Shown: positions 18,343 to 27,358 of the stretch, piece by piece
Layout: every line of letters begins with the position of its first letter
Numbering within the stretch: position 1 is the stretch's first letter
Source: CADEFQ01 sp050249415
GTDB taxonomy: Bacteria; Pseudomonadota; Gammaproteobacteria; Steroidobacterales; Steroidobacteraceae
Direction: 5' to 3'
DNA: 64,000 bases
NCBI GenBank assembly: GCA_050249415.1
Contig: JBFWQO010000010.1
Location: 1-64,000, forward strand
The notes under the pieces: generated by a model
Seen by the model: only the letters and a program-made list of their open reading frames with translations
Database searches by the model: none
Told to the model about the DNA's origin: nothing
Program-made: the position numbers and the translations under genes

Positions 18343-19461
18343 TTGAGCCCCATTCCCGGCGACGCACAAGACCTGCTGCGCGAGGCCCAGGAGATTGCCC
18401 AGCTGGGCAATACCGAGTTTTACGTGCCCGACAACGGCGTCAACTACTGGTCGCCGCAGGTCTACCGCATGCTCGGCATCGATCCCGCCGAGCGCCCCTC
18501 CCATGCCCGCATCTTCGCGGGCCTGCACCCCGAGGACCGCGATCGCTGTCTGATCGCGTGGTCGCGCGCCATCCGCGGCACCGGACGCCTCGAACTGAGC
18601 TACCGGTTCGTGCGCGCCGACGGCACGGCGCGCCACATCGAAGCGCGTTACCGGCTGTCGCGCGCCGAAGGCGGGAGCCTGCGTGCGGTCGGCACGCTGC
18701 ACGACGTCACCGAGCGCAAGACCGCGGAGGATGCGGCGCGGCTCGCGCAGGCCCGTCTCAATGAGGTAGGCCGGCTCGCGACGCTCGGCGAGATCGCCGC
18801 CGGCATATCGCACGAGCTGAACCAGCCGCTCGCGGCGATCACGAACTATGCGCGCGCCTGCGAACGGCTGCTCGCGATGCCGCAGCCGGACATGCCGGAA
18901 GTCTCGGCGGCGCTCGGCGAGATCACGGCGCAGGCGATGCGCGCCGGCGAAATCATCCACCGCCTGCGCGGCATGATCCGCCACCGCGAGACCCATCGCA
19001 CGGTCGTCGCGCCGAACGAGCTGGTGCGCGGCGTCATGAGCCTCCTCGAGATGGACGCCCGCGCCTCGCGCAGCACGCTGCGCTTCGACCTCGCGCCCGA
19101 CCTGCCGCGCGTGCTGGTCGACGGCGTGCAGGTCGAGCAGGTGATCGTCAACCTCGTGCACAATGCGGCGGAAGCGCTCGCGGGCACGGGCGAACCGGGG
19201 GGCGAGATCGTGATCCGTACGGCGATGGGGGACGGCCAGGTGGAGGTCAACGTGTCCGACAACGGGCCGGGGCTCGCCGCGGGCGCCGAGGCGCGCATTT
19301 TCGAGCCGTTCTTCACGACCAAGTCCGAAGGCACCGGGCTCGGGCTCGCGATCAGCCGCACGATCCTCGAATCACACCGCAGCCAGCTCGTTTACCTGCC
19401 CAACCAGCCGCGCGGCGCACGCTTCGCGTTCAACCTGCCAATCGCACCGGAAATGTCATGA
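18343..19461 (+). CDS. PAS-domain sensor histidine kinase (FixL-like)
   Basis: A 372-residue soluble kinase. A PAS domain with PAC segment (about 15-130, ending VGTLHDVTERKTAED) precedes the HisKA box GISHELNQPLAAI (His157) and a HATPase_c domain with NLVHNAAEAL, DNGPGL, FFTTKSEGTGLGL. The NQPL form of the H-box is typical of FixL/DctB-type kinases. No haem-binding residue assignment is possible from sequence alone. The TTG at 18343 is the only reasonable start before the PAS domain. It overlaps the FixJ-like regulator by 4 bp (ATGA). Confidence 0.9.
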   Translation: MSPIPGDAQDLLREAQEIAQLGNTEFYVPDNGVNYWSPQVYRMLGIDPAERPSHARIFAGLHPEDRDRCLIAWSRAIRGTGRLELSYRFVRADGTARHIEARYRLSRAEGGSLRAVGTLHDVTERKTAEDAARLAQARLNEVGRLATLGEIAAGISHELNQPLAAITNYARACERLLAMPQPDMPEVSAALGEITAQAMRAGEIIHRLRGMIRHRETHRTVVAPNELVRGVMSLLEMDARASRSTLRFDLAPDLPRVLVDGVQVEQVIVNLVHNAAEALAGTGEPGGEIVIRTAMGDGQVEVNVSDNGPGLAAGAEARIFEPFFTTKSEGTGLGLAISRTILESHRSQLVYLPNQPRGARFAFNLPIAPEMS

Positions 19462-20078
19462 AAAACGGCAACCCCACGGTCTTCGTCATCGACGACGACG
19501 ATGCGGTCAGGAGCTCGCTGCGCCTGCTGTTCAAGTCCTACGGGCTCGAGGCGGTGCTGCACGCTTCGGCCGACGAGTTCCTCGCCGGCTACGATATTTC
19601 GCGCCCCGGCTGCGTCGTGCTCGACGTGCGCATGCCCGGCATGAGCGGGCTCGAGCTGCAGCAGCGGCTCAATGCCGTGGGCGCGACGATCCCGATCGTG
19701 TTCATCACCGGCCACGGCGACGTGCCGATGGCGGTCGAGGCGATGCAGGCCGGCGCGTTCGATTTCCTGCAGAAGCCGTTCCGCGACGACGACCTGCTCG
19801 CACGCGTGCAGAAGGCGCTCGTCCGCGACGCGGAACTGCGTACGCTGCTGCGTACACGGCGCGACACGCGCGGACGGCTCGCCACGCTGACTCCGCGCGA
19901 GCGCGACGTGCTCGATCTCGTCGTGGTCGGCAAGGCGAACAAGGTGATCGCGGCCGATCTCGGGCTCAGCCAGCGCACGGTGGAGATCCACCGCGCACGC
20001 GTCATGGAGAAGATGGACGCCTCGTCGCTCGCGCAGCTCGTGCGGATGGTGCTCGACCTCGAGCGACCCGCGGGTTAA
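19458..20078 (+). CDS. FixJ-family response regulator
   Basis: A 206-residue regulator: receiver domain with IDDDDAVR, phospho-acceptor Asp56 in VVLDVRMPGMSGLELQ, FITGHGDVPMAV and Lys in FLQKPFRDDDLL; a LuxR-type HTH at about 143-200 with LTPRERDVLDLVVVGKANK and LGLSQRTVEIHRARVMEKM. Partner of the overlapping PAS kinase. The target genes are not visible nearby. Its stop codon overlaps the convergent ppc stop by 4 bp. Confidence 0.94.
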   Translation: MKNGNPTVFVIDDDDAVRSSLRLLFKSYGLEAVLHASADEFLAGYDISRPGCVVLDVRMPGMSGLELQQRLNAVGATIPIVFITGHGDVPMAVEAMQAGAFDFLQKPFRDDDLLARVQKALVRDAELRTLLRTRRDTRGRLATLTPRERDVLDLVVVGKANKVIAADLGLSQRTVEIHRARVMEKMDASSLAQLVRMVLDLERPAG

Positions 20079-22801
20079 CCGGTGCTCTGCAGGCCCTGCG
20101 CGATGCCGCCTATGCTCGCGAGCAGCGCCTCGAACAGGTCGCGGTCCTGCCGCTTCGTCGCGCGCCATCGCGCCAGCAGATCGACCTGCATCAGGTTCAT
20201 CGGATCGACGTACGGATTGCGCAGCCGGATCGATCGTTGCAGGGTCGGATCGCCGTCGAGCAGCTCGCCGTAGCCCTTGATCGCGAGCACCGCGTCGCGC
20301 GTGCGCGTGTACTCCGTAGTGATCGCGCTGAACCAGGGTTGCGGGCCGGGCGCGAGCGAGTCGTAGGTGCGCGCGATGTCCATGTCCGCCCGGGCGAGCA
20401 TGGTCTCGACGTCGTCGACGAGGTTGCGCAGGAAGTACCAGCCGTCACAGGCGTCGCGCACGAACGCAAGGCCCGATTCCGCGATCAGCGCCCCGAGTCC
20501 GGTGCCCGCGCCATACCACCCCGGCAGCATGCAGCGCGACTGCGTCCAGGCGAACACCCAGGGCACCGCACGCAGGGCATCGAATCCGTGTCCTTCGTCG
20601 CGCCATGCGGGGCGTGAGCCGATCTGCATGCGTTCGATCGCATCGATCGGCGTCGCCGCCGAGAAATAGTCGAAGAACCCCGCGCTGTCGCGCACCAGCG
20701 CGCGGTAGGCGGCGCGGCTCGTGTCGGCGAGGTGCTGGGCTGCTGCGAGCCATTCCGCCGCCACCTGCACCGGCGCGCCGCGCAGCGTGGCCGCGGTACC
20801 GAGCGCGAGGGCGTTGAAGGCGCGCTCGAGCGTGCGCAGCGCGATGGGCCGCAGGCCGTAGTTCTGGTTGATGACCTCACCCTGCTCGGTGAGGCGCAGC
20901 ACGCCGTTCAGCGATTCGGGCGGAGCCGCGCGTACCAGCGCATCGATGCGCCCGCCGCCACGCGCGACGCTGCCGCCGCGGCCCCGGAATATGACGTGCC
21001 GCTCCTCCGCGCCCGCGAGCGTCGTCGCGAGCATCTGCTCGGCGCGATAGACGGCGACACGCGATGCGCACAGACCCCCGTCCTTGTTCGTGTCGGAGTA
21101 ACCGACCATCACGCACTGGCGGCGCCCGCGCGCCTCGAGATGGCGGCGATAGAGCGGATCGTCGAGCAGCTGGCGCATCACGTCGGCGCAACCGGCCAGG
21201 GTCTCGATGCTCTCGAACATCGGGCCGAAATCGATCGCCACTTCGCCCGAATGCTTGTCGTAGGCCTCGGCCCAGCGCGCGATCAGGAGCGGCGCGAGCA
21301 GGTCGTCGGCCGCCCGGGTCGAGCCGACGATGTAGTAGCCGATGGCGTCGCGCCCGTAGCGGTGGCGCGCCTGGATGATCGCCTCGAACACCGCGACCGC
21401 GCGCTTGCCGAGCGCATCGAGCTCGCGGCGCGGCCCGAGGTCGCGCTCGATCGCGTCGACCAGCCGGTCGTGGCGCTCGGCCCCCGGGCGCTCGAGCCAC
21501 CGCACGTCATCGAGCCCCTGGGCGAGCACCTGGTGATGCACATCCGCATGCTGGCGCACGTCGAGTGTCGCGAAATGGAACCCGAACGTCTCGACCCGGC
21601 GGATCAGGCGCCGCACCAGATAGAGCCCGGCGTGGCTGCCCTTGTTCGCCGCGAGGCTGGCGGCGATCAGGCCGAGGTCGTCGAGCAACTGGCGCGCATT
21701 CTCGTACGCGGTCGCGCGGCCGTCGTAGGTCGCACGCAGGCGCTCGGCGATCTGGCCGAGGAACACGCGATAGGGCATCCGGTCGTGCCGGGCGGGGGTC
21801 GCGGCCTGCGCCGCCGGCACCAGCGTCATGTAGCGCTCGATGTGCTTCGCGAGCGCGGGGCTCACGCCGATGCGGCTCGCGCTCTGCGACAGGATCTGCG
21901 CGAGGTGCTGGCATTCGCCGAAGTAGGCGTTGACGATGACCTGGTGCTGGCGCGCGAGTGTCTCGCGGATCGTCTTCGCGTTGACGTCGGGATTGCCGTC
22001 CATGTCGCCGCCGACCCAGCTGCCGAAGCGGATCAGCACCGGCAGCTCGATCGTCTCGGCCGACGTGCCGTAGAGCTTCTCGAGCGCGAGCGCGATCTCG
22101 TCGTAGAACGCCGGCAGCACGCGATAGAGCACTTCGGCGATGTAGAACATCACGTGCTCGCGCTCGTCCGCGACGGTCAGGCGGTCGCGCGGATGGTCCT
22201 CCGTCTGCCACGCCGTCGTCATCTCGGTGCGCACACGGCCCCAGAGGCTGCGTGTCTCCTGCGGCGTCAACGTCGGGTCGAGGCGGTCGAGGAGCATCTC
22301 CGCGACGCGCTGCTGCTTGCGCAGGATCGTGCGGCGCGTCGATTCGGTCGGGTGCGCCGTGAACACCGGCTCGATGCGCAACTTGCCGAGGAGTGCGAGC
22401 ACGTCCTCGAGCGTCGCGCCACCCGTCTTCAATGCAGCGAGCGCGTCCTCGACGCCGCCCGGCTGCGGACGGCCGCTGCCGGCCAGGAAATACGCCTTGC
22501 GTCGCCGGATGCGGTGCACCTTCTCGGCGAGATTGACGGCCTGGAACCAGGCCGTGAAGGCGCGGACGAGGTCGCGCGCCATCGCGGGCGGCCGGCCGCG
22601 CACACGCACGGCCAGCTCATCGCCGGCGTCCGCCTCGCCCGCCCGGCGGCGGATGGCGAGCACCCGGTCGCGCTCGACGAGATCGAGCAGTGCATCCCCG
22701 CCCTGCTCGCGCAGGATCTCGCCGACGAGCCCGCCGAGCGCATGCACGTCGTCGCGCAGCGCCTCGTGCTTCGGCGGGAACTGGATGTCGTGGCGGTTCA
22801 C
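20075..22801 (-). CDS. ppc: Phosphoenolpyruvate carboxylase
   Basis: A 908-residue PEP carboxylase that replenishes oxaloacetate from PEP and bicarbonate. Motifs: VFTAHPTES (catalytic His, about residue 149), GSWVGGDMDGNPDV, GYSDTNKDGG with the catalytic Lys, GRGGSVARGGG, TEQGEVI, and LRNPYVDPMN; the chain ends QSTG. The catalytic loop reads FRGRGGSVARGG where E. coli has FHGRGGSIGRGG, so the His is Arg here. The start is GTG at 22801 with no good ribosome site, and a 77-base palindrome begins 16 bp upstream. It converges with the FixJ-like gene. Confidence 0.95.
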   Translation of the reverse strand: MNRHDIQFPPKHEALRDDVHALGGLVGEILREQGGDALLDLVERDRVLAIRRRAGEADAGDELAVRVRGRPPAMARDLVRAFTAWFQAVNLAEKVHRIRRRKAYFLAGSGRPQPGGVEDALAALKTGGATLEDVLALLGKLRIEPVFTAHPTESTRRTILRKQQRVAEMLLDRLDPTLTPQETRSLWGRVRTEMTTAWQTEDHPRDRLTVADEREHVMFYIAEVLYRVLPAFYDEIALALEKLYGTSAETIELPVLIRFGSWVGGDMDGNPDVNAKTIRETLARQHQVIVNAYFGECQHLAQILSQSASRIGVSPALAKHIERYMTLVPAAQAATPARHDRMPYRVFLGQIAERLRATYDGRATAYENARQLLDDLGLIAASLAANKGSHAGLYLVRRLIRRVETFGFHFATLDVRQHADVHHQVLAQGLDDVRWLERPGAERHDRLVDAIERDLGPRRELDALGKRAVAVFEAIIQARHRYGRDAIGYYIVGSTRAADDLLAPLLIARWAEAYDKHSGEVAIDFGPMFESIETLAGCADVMRQLLDDPLYRRHLEARGRRQCVMVGYSDTNKDGGLCASRVAVYRAEQMLATTLAGAEERHVIFRGRGGSVARGGGRIDALVRAAPPESLNGVLRLTEQGEVINQNYGLRPIALRTLERAFNALALGTAATLRGAPVQVAAEWLAAAQHLADTSRAAYRALVRDSAGFFDYFSAATPIDAIERMQIGSRPAWRDEGHGFDALRAVPWVFAWTQSRCMLPGWYGAGTGLGALIAESGLAFVRDACDGWYFLRNLVDDVETMLARADMDIARTYDSLAPGPQPWFSAITTEYTRTRDAVLAIKGYGELLDGDPTLQRSIRLRNPYVDPMNLMQVDLLARWRATKRQDRDLFEALLASIGGIAQGLQSTG

Positions 22802-22816
22802 GGCCGCCTAGTCTAA

Positions 22817-22893
22817 CTGGTGCCGGGGCTTCGGTTGTTCGGTTATTGGGGCTCCGCCCGCCAATAACCGAACAACCGAAGCCCCGGCACCAG
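22817..22893. repeat. Palindromic repeat family A, copy 2
   Basis: Perfect inverted repeat with 33-base arms (22817-22849, 22861-22893) and an 11-base loop. The 30 bases shared with copy 1 (1253-1327) are identical; the loop differs. It fills the gap between the TonB-dependent receptor stop (7 bp away) and the ppc start codon (16 bp away), both on the minus strand. Confidence 0.95.
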
Positions 22894-22899
22894 GCTCTG

Positions 22900-25437
22900 C
22901 TAGAAGCGCAGGCTCACGTCGAGTCCGTACGAGCGGCCCGGGGCATTGTGGATGAACGCGCCGCCGAACTCGGGTGCCGGGATGATCTCGGCGAGGTAAT
23001 CCTCGTCGGTGAAGTTGCGTGACCACGCGGTCACGCTCCACCGGTCCTGTCGCAGCGACACGCGCGCGTTGAAAATCTCGTACGCGTCACGGTGCATCTT
23101 CGAGAACTCGCCCTGCCCGAATCCGAACCCGGTGAACAGGTTCGGCACACGGTTGTCCTGCACCGGGTGGAACCAGGTTTCACCGAGCGCCGTCATGTCG
23201 ACGCGCGCGGAGAGCTCGAGGCCGTTGCCGCCGACCGGTGTTTCGAACTCGATGCCGGCGTTGCCGGTGTACTCGGGCGCATAGGGCACTTCGTTGCCCT
23301 TCGTGTACGGCCGCCCATCGTAGCGATCGATCTTGCCGTCGACATAGCCGATGCCGCCGAACACCGTGAAGTGGTTGTTCAGGCGCCAGCGGGCGTCGAA
23401 CTCGGCGCCCTTCAGCGTCACCTCGTCGATGTTCGTCACGACGCGCAGCAGGCCGAAGGGGCCGGCGAGGAAGTTGAAGAACAGCATGTCGTCGACGCGG
23501 GTATGGTAGAGCGCGCCGTTCAGCACGAGCCGGCGGTCGAGCAGTTCGGCCTTGAAGCCCACTTCCGCGGCCTTCGACACTTCCTTGTCGTAGTTGTCCC
23601 GCACGTTCGTGATGTTGTGGACCGACGTCGGCGTGCACGGCGGCAGCGTGTACGAGGGGCCGAGGCACAGGTTGCCATAGGCCTGCGCGACCGTCGCGGC
23701 GCTGCCCGTCGAATTGAACCCGCCCGAACGGAAACCGTAGCCATAGGAGCCGAACAGCGACCACTGGTCGGTGACACGCCAGTTGACCGACAGCTTCGGC
23801 TGGAACTGGCTGTACGTCTTGTCGCGATCGGGGATGCCCGAGGTCGCGAGCGCCGGGTCGGCCGTGTAGGCCGGGTTGATGTACGGCGCGCCGCCGGGGT
23901 TGAATGCCGCGGCAAATCCCGGCGTCTGCGCGAGCGCGCCGGCGCCCGTCGGCACGTTGTTGCCGACATCGCGCTTTTCCTGGTCGTAGCGGACCGCGAG
24001 CGACACTTCGAGACCTTCGCGGATGTCATACGCGAGCTGGCCGAAGCCGGCGAGCACCTTGCTCGAGAAGTCGTCGTCGTACAGCAGGTCGGTCGGATTC
24101 GGGCCGCTCGTCGGCACGAAGGCCTGGTGCAGGAACACGCCGCCCCCGTTGTCCGAGCCCTGCGAAACGACGACCCGCCGGTCGATGTCGGCGAAATAGA
24201 CACCGCCGATCCAGCGCAGGCGCTGGTCACCCGGCGACGCGAGGCGCAGTTCCGCGCTCACATCCTCCTGGTCGCGCTGCTGGTACTGGTAGCCGTCACA
24301 GGTCGTCGGGCTGTACGGCGGCAGGAAGCTCGTGACGAAGCTGCCGCTCGGCGCATAGAAGAACGGCGCCGGCAGCGGCGTGTCGGCGCTGCGTGCATCG
24401 TTCGAGGCGATGCAGGACGAGGTCGTGCTGTAGAGGTTGAACGCCGCGCTCGTGCCGTCGGTGACGAAATTGTTGTCCTGCTTGTTGTAGGCGACGTAGC
24501 CGATGAGCGAGTTCGCGCCGACGCCCCACTCGCCCTTCAGCGACAGATTGATGTTGTCCTGCTCGTTCACCGGCTTCACGTTGTTCAGGTACTCGAACCG
24601 GTGGGCGTTCGGGTCTTCCTGGAACGGTGGTGCGCTCAGTGCGGCGGCGGCATCGGCGAGCGCGAGCGAGCCGTTGAAGTTGATCGCGCCGGCCTTCGCG
24701 GTCGAGTACTTCGCCTTGAGGTCGTACTTGCCGCCCGCCGCCTCGAACATCAGCCGGCCCTGGAAGCCGGTTTCCTCGAAGTAATCGACACAGTCGTCGC
24801 AGCCGATGACCTTGTTGTCCCACTGGCCATCGGTCGTGCGGTAATAGCCCGAGAGGCTGCCGCGGACGGATTCCGACAGCGCGCCGCCCGTCCAGAAATT
24901 CGCCTTGTAACTCGCGTCGCTGCCGATGCCTGCGCCCACATCGAACTCGAATTCGTCGGTCGGCCTGCGCGTCGAGAGGATGATCGCGCCGGCCACCGCA
25001 TTGCGGCCGTACACGGCGCCCTGCGGCCCCTTCAATACCTCGATCTGCGATACCGAGTTCAATTCCTGGTTGAGCGCCGCCGGATTCGTCTGCAGCACAC
25101 CGTCGATCACGAGCGCGAAGTTCGTCTCGGTGTCGCGTCCGGTGTTGATGCCGCGGATATTGACCTGGAAATCGCCGATTTCCGCGGTCTGCACCTGCGA
25201 CAGCCCCGGGGTGAGCGCGATGAAATCCTGCGGGCGCTCGATGCCGGCGGCCTCGATGTCCCGCGTCGTGAACGCGTCGACCGTCGCCGGTACGTCGAGC
25301 AGCACCTCGGCGCGCTGGCGCGCGGTCGTCACGACGACCTCCTCCATGCCGGGCTGCGTGCCGGTGTCCTGGGCGTGCGCGACGGCACCGGTGATGGCCG
25401 CAGTGACGGCCGCCGCGATCAGGCGTGACGTGGACAT
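22900..25437 (-). CDS. TonB-dependent outer-membrane receptor
   Basis: An 845-residue receptor. A signal peptide (MSTSRLIAAAVTAAITGAVAHA) precedes a TonB-box-like MEEVVVTTARQRAEVL, a plug domain (about 40-160, with DVPATVDAFT, FQVNIRGINT, VLKGPQGAVYGRNA) and a 22-strand type barrel ending in GLDVSLRF with the terminal Phe. The ATG at 25437 has an AGGGGAG site and starts the signal peptide, whereas the open frame up to 25542 would add unrelated residues. The sequence style matches receptors of sphingomonad/Steroidobacter type that import organic substrates or siderophores. It is divergent from the amidohydrolase gene; the gap holds a TTGTCCGGACAA operator. Confidence 0.93.
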   Translation of the reverse strand: MSTSRLIAAAVTAAITGAVAHAQDTGTQPGMEEVVVTTARQRAEVLLDVPATVDAFTTRDIEAAGIERPQDFIALTPGLSQVQTAEIGDFQVNIRGINTGRDTETNFALVIDGVLQTNPAALNQELNSVSQIEVLKGPQGAVYGRNAVAGAIILSTRRPTDEFEFDVGAGIGSDASYKANFWTGGALSESVRGSLSGYYRTTDGQWDNKVIGCDDCVDYFEETGFQGRLMFEAAGGKYDLKAKYSTAKAGAINFNGSLALADAAAALSAPPFQEDPNAHRFEYLNNVKPVNEQDNINLSLKGEWGVGANSLIGYVAYNKQDNNFVTDGTSAAFNLYSTTSSCIASNDARSADTPLPAPFFYAPSGSFVTSFLPPYSPTTCDGYQYQQRDQEDVSAELRLASPGDQRLRWIGGVYFADIDRRVVVSQGSDNGGGVFLHQAFVPTSGPNPTDLLYDDDFSSKVLAGFGQLAYDIREGLEVSLAVRYDQEKRDVGNNVPTGAGALAQTPGFAAAFNPGGAPYINPAYTADPALATSGIPDRDKTYSQFQPKLSVNWRVTDQWSLFGSYGYGFRSGGFNSTGSAATVAQAYGNLCLGPSYTLPPCTPTSVHNITNVRDNYDKEVSKAAEVGFKAELLDRRLVLNGALYHTRVDDMLFFNFLAGPFGLLRVVTNIDEVTLKGAEFDARWRLNNHFTVFGGIGYVDGKIDRYDGRPYTKGNEVPYAPEYTGNAGIEFETPVGGNGLELSARVDMTALGETWFHPVQDNRVPNLFTGFGFGQGEFSKMHRDAYEIFNARVSLRQDRWSVTAWSRNFTDEDYLAEIIPAPEFGGAFIHNAPGRSYGLDVSLRF

Positions 25438-25549
25438 TTGCGAAGCTCCCCTGTAACGGCGTCGTTGTGGCCGGAATGCCTCATGCATTCCGCTTGTCGC
25501 CGGCACCACCGATCCTAGCATGGGGTGCGACCGCACAATCAAGCCATTG

Positions 25550-25561
25550 TTGTCCGGACAA
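25550..25561. promoter_or_regulatory. Palindromic operator TTGTCCGGACAA, site 1
   Basis: A perfect 12-bp palindrome in the 267 bp between the divergent TonB-dependent receptor and amidohydrolase genes. Ten bases of it recur at 31410-31419 before the MaoC gene, next to a GntR/UTRA regulator. The half-site spacing GT-N-CG-N-AC equals that of the HutC-type GntR consensus GT-N-TA-N-AC. On the receptor strand it directly follows a possible -10 hexamer, GATATT. Confidence 0.6.
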
Positions 25562-25704
25562 TATCGCGCCGGTGGAATACAACTTTCCGGTCGCGCGGAA
25601 GCAACGAAGGGCAGCAGGCGGACACCGGAGCGGCACGGCGCGGCAGGTCCCGGCGACGCCTGCTAGCATAGCCGGCCGCCCCATCCCCGTTTGGAGCCCG
25701 AGGC

Positions 25705-26577
25705 ATGAGCGAAACCGGAGCACCGGTCAAGGCAGTCGATATCGTCGCCGGAATCTGGACACAGGAGGCGTTGTCGCACCGCCCCGGCTGGCAGGAGGAA
25801 TTCTTCGCCGGCAAGATGAAATCGAAGGCCAGCATGCAGGGCCTGTCGCTCGACGACATGCTGGCGCAAATGGCCGACGCGGGCATCGAGCGCGCGTTCC
25901 TCTTTGCGCCGAAGGCCGGCCGCAAGGGCCTGCCCGGCTCGTTCCACCTGCCCTACGAAGTGGTCGCACGCGCGGTCGAGAAGTATCCCGGGCGTTTCTA
26001 CGGGCTCGCCGGTGTCGACCCGTACGAAGGCATGAACGGCGTGCGCGCGCTGGAGGATGCGGTCCGGAACATGGGCTTCATCGGCGCGCATCTCTATCCG
26101 CACTGGTACGATCTGCCGCCCGACCACGCGAAGTACTACCCGTTCTACGCGAAGTGCTGCGAGCTCGGCGTGCCGATCCAGATGCAGGTCGGCCAGTCGA
26201 TGGTCTACGCGAAAGAGCAGCCGATGCGCAGCGTGGGCCGGCCGATCCTCCTCGACGGCATCGCCTGCGACTTCCCGGAGTTGAAGCTGATCGGCATCCA
26301 CGTCGGCATTCCGTGGACCGACGAGATGATCGCCATGGCGTGGAAGCACGCCAATGTCTACATCGGTTCCGATGCCCACAGCCCGAAGTTCTGGCCGCAG
26401 AGCTTCGTCAACTACATCGACAGCTACGGCCAGGACAAGGTGCTCTTCGGCACCGACTTCCCGGTGCTCGGCTTCAGGCGGACGATGGACGAAGTGCTGG
26501 CCCTCGGCCTGCGCCCCGATCCGCTGCGCAAGTTCCTGCGCGACAACGCGCTGCGGGTATACGGCATCCAGCCATAG
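25705..26577 (+). CDS. Amidohydrolase-family metal-dependent hydrolase or decarboxylase
   Basis: A 290-residue TIM-barrel protein of the amidohydrolase 2 group, which contains aromatic and unsaturated-acid decarboxylases and hydratases. Visible: GLAGVDPYEG, GFIGAHLYPHWYDLPP, LKLIGIHVGIPW (metal His) and VLFGTDFPV with the conserved Asp near residue 250. The N-terminal HxH motif of classical members is absent; residues 10-20 read AVDIVAGIWT, so metal binding there may differ. The substrate is unknown. It is followed after 11 bp by a GST gene and preceded by a GntR-type operator, which suggests a catabolic role. Confidence 0.85.
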   Translation: MSETGAPVKAVDIVAGIWTQEALSHRPGWQEEFFAGKMKSKASMQGLSLDDMLAQMADAGIERAFLFAPKAGRKGLPGSFHLPYEVVARAVEKYPGRFYGLAGVDPYEGMNGVRALEDAVRNMGFIGAHLYPHWYDLPPDHAKYYPFYAKCCELGVPIQMQVGQSMVYAKEQPMRSVGRPILLDGIACDFPELKLIGIHVGIPWTDEMIAMAWKHANVYIGSDAHSPKFWPQSFVNYIDSYGQDKVLFGTDFPVLGFRRTMDEVLALGLRPDPLRKFLRDNALRVYGIQP

Positions 26578-26588
26578 GACGGCGGCGG

Positions 26589-27194
26589 ATGCAGATCATC
26601 GGTACGCCGACCAGTCCCTTCACGCGCAAGGTGCGCGTGGTCGCGCTCGAGAAGAATATCGCGCACGAATTCGTGGTTTCGAGTCCGATGATCGACAGTG
26701 CGGAAGTACAGGCCGCGAATCCGCTTGGCAAGGTGCCGGTCCTCGTGCGCGACGACGGCTCGAGGCTCGTCGATTCACCGCTGATCGCGACGTGGCTCGA
26801 CGGCCTGAACGACACGCCACGCCTGCTGCCGCGTGACAGCCGGGCTTTCGAGGTCGTGCGCCAGCTCGAGGCCGTGGTCGACGGCGTGCTCGATGCGGCA
26901 GTCCTCGTGCGCATGGAAACACTGCGGCCCGAGCCCCTGCGCAGCGCCGAGTGGATCTCCTGGCAACAGGGCAAGGTGCATCGGGGCCTGGCGCATCTCG
27001 AGAGTGCGGCAAGGGCCCGGCGTTTCCTCGTCGGCGAGGACATGACGCTCGCCGACATTGCGCTCACCTGCGGCATTGCGTGGCTCGAATTCCGCTTCGC
27101 CGAACACGATTGGCGCGGGCGCTATCCGGCCACCGCACGGCTCGCGGCCGGCATGCTCGCGCGGCCCGCGTTCGGCGCCACCCCGATGGCATGA
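26589..27194 (+). CDS. Glutathione S-transferase family protein
   Basis: A 201-residue GST. The N-terminal thioredoxin-like domain has SPFTRKVRVVALEKNI (active-site Ser/Thr region, residues 8-23), GKVPVLV with the cis-Pro, and VDSPLIATWLDG (glutathione-binding Ser). The C-terminal all-helical domain has VGEDMTLADIALTCGIAW. The form resembles YibF/zeta-like bacterial GSTs. It lies 11 bp after the amidohydrolase gene and is probably co-transcribed. A family B repeat begins right at its stop codon. Confidence 0.9.
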   Translation: MQIIGTPTSPFTRKVRVVALEKNIAHEFVVSSPMIDSAEVQAANPLGKVPVLVRDDGSRLVDSPLIATWLDGLNDTPRLLPRDSRAFEVVRQLEAVVDGVLDAAVLVRMETLRPEPLRSAEWISWQQGKVHRGLAHLESAARARRFLVGEDMTLADIALTCGIAWLEFRFAEHDWRGRYPATARLAAGMLARPAFGATPMA

Positions 27195-27196
27195 GA

Positions 27197-27316
27197 TAGC
27201 GAGCCGCGATCAGCGATCAGCAGTCAGCCAGAAGCGCCCGTCCCGTCCCGCGCGGCGACGCGAGAGCAGCGTCTCCGGCCGTTCGCCGTTCGCTGATCGC
27301 TGATCGCGGCTCGCTA
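27197..27316. repeat. Repeat family B, copy 2, with 25-bp inverted arms
   Basis: Arms 27197-27221 and 27292-27316 are perfectly complementary over 25 bases (right arm begins AGCTGATC-like, reading GCTGATCGCTGATCGCGGCT). The 70-base interior ends in the family core GTTCGCCGTTCGC (27281-27293). The element sits between the convergent GST and CaiB genes. Confidence 0.85.
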
Positions 27317-27326
27317 CTCGCTGTTC

Positions 27327-27357
27327 GCCGCTGCGCGCGCTACGCGCGCGCAGCGGC
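27327..27357. terminator. GC hairpin between convergent genes
   Basis: A 13-bp perfect stem, GCCGCTGCGCGCG with its complement, around a 5-base loop, directly before the CaiB stop codon and after repeat B. It could end transcripts from both sides, but there is no T tract on either strand. Confidence 0.35.
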
Positions 27358-27358
27358 C

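Noticed and set aside
22808..23041. Small frames across repeat A giving GASVVRL and ITEQPKPRH peptides (also at 1129-1506)
   Set aside because: Both copies of the palindrome give the same peptides; they are translations of a repeat, not conserved small genes.
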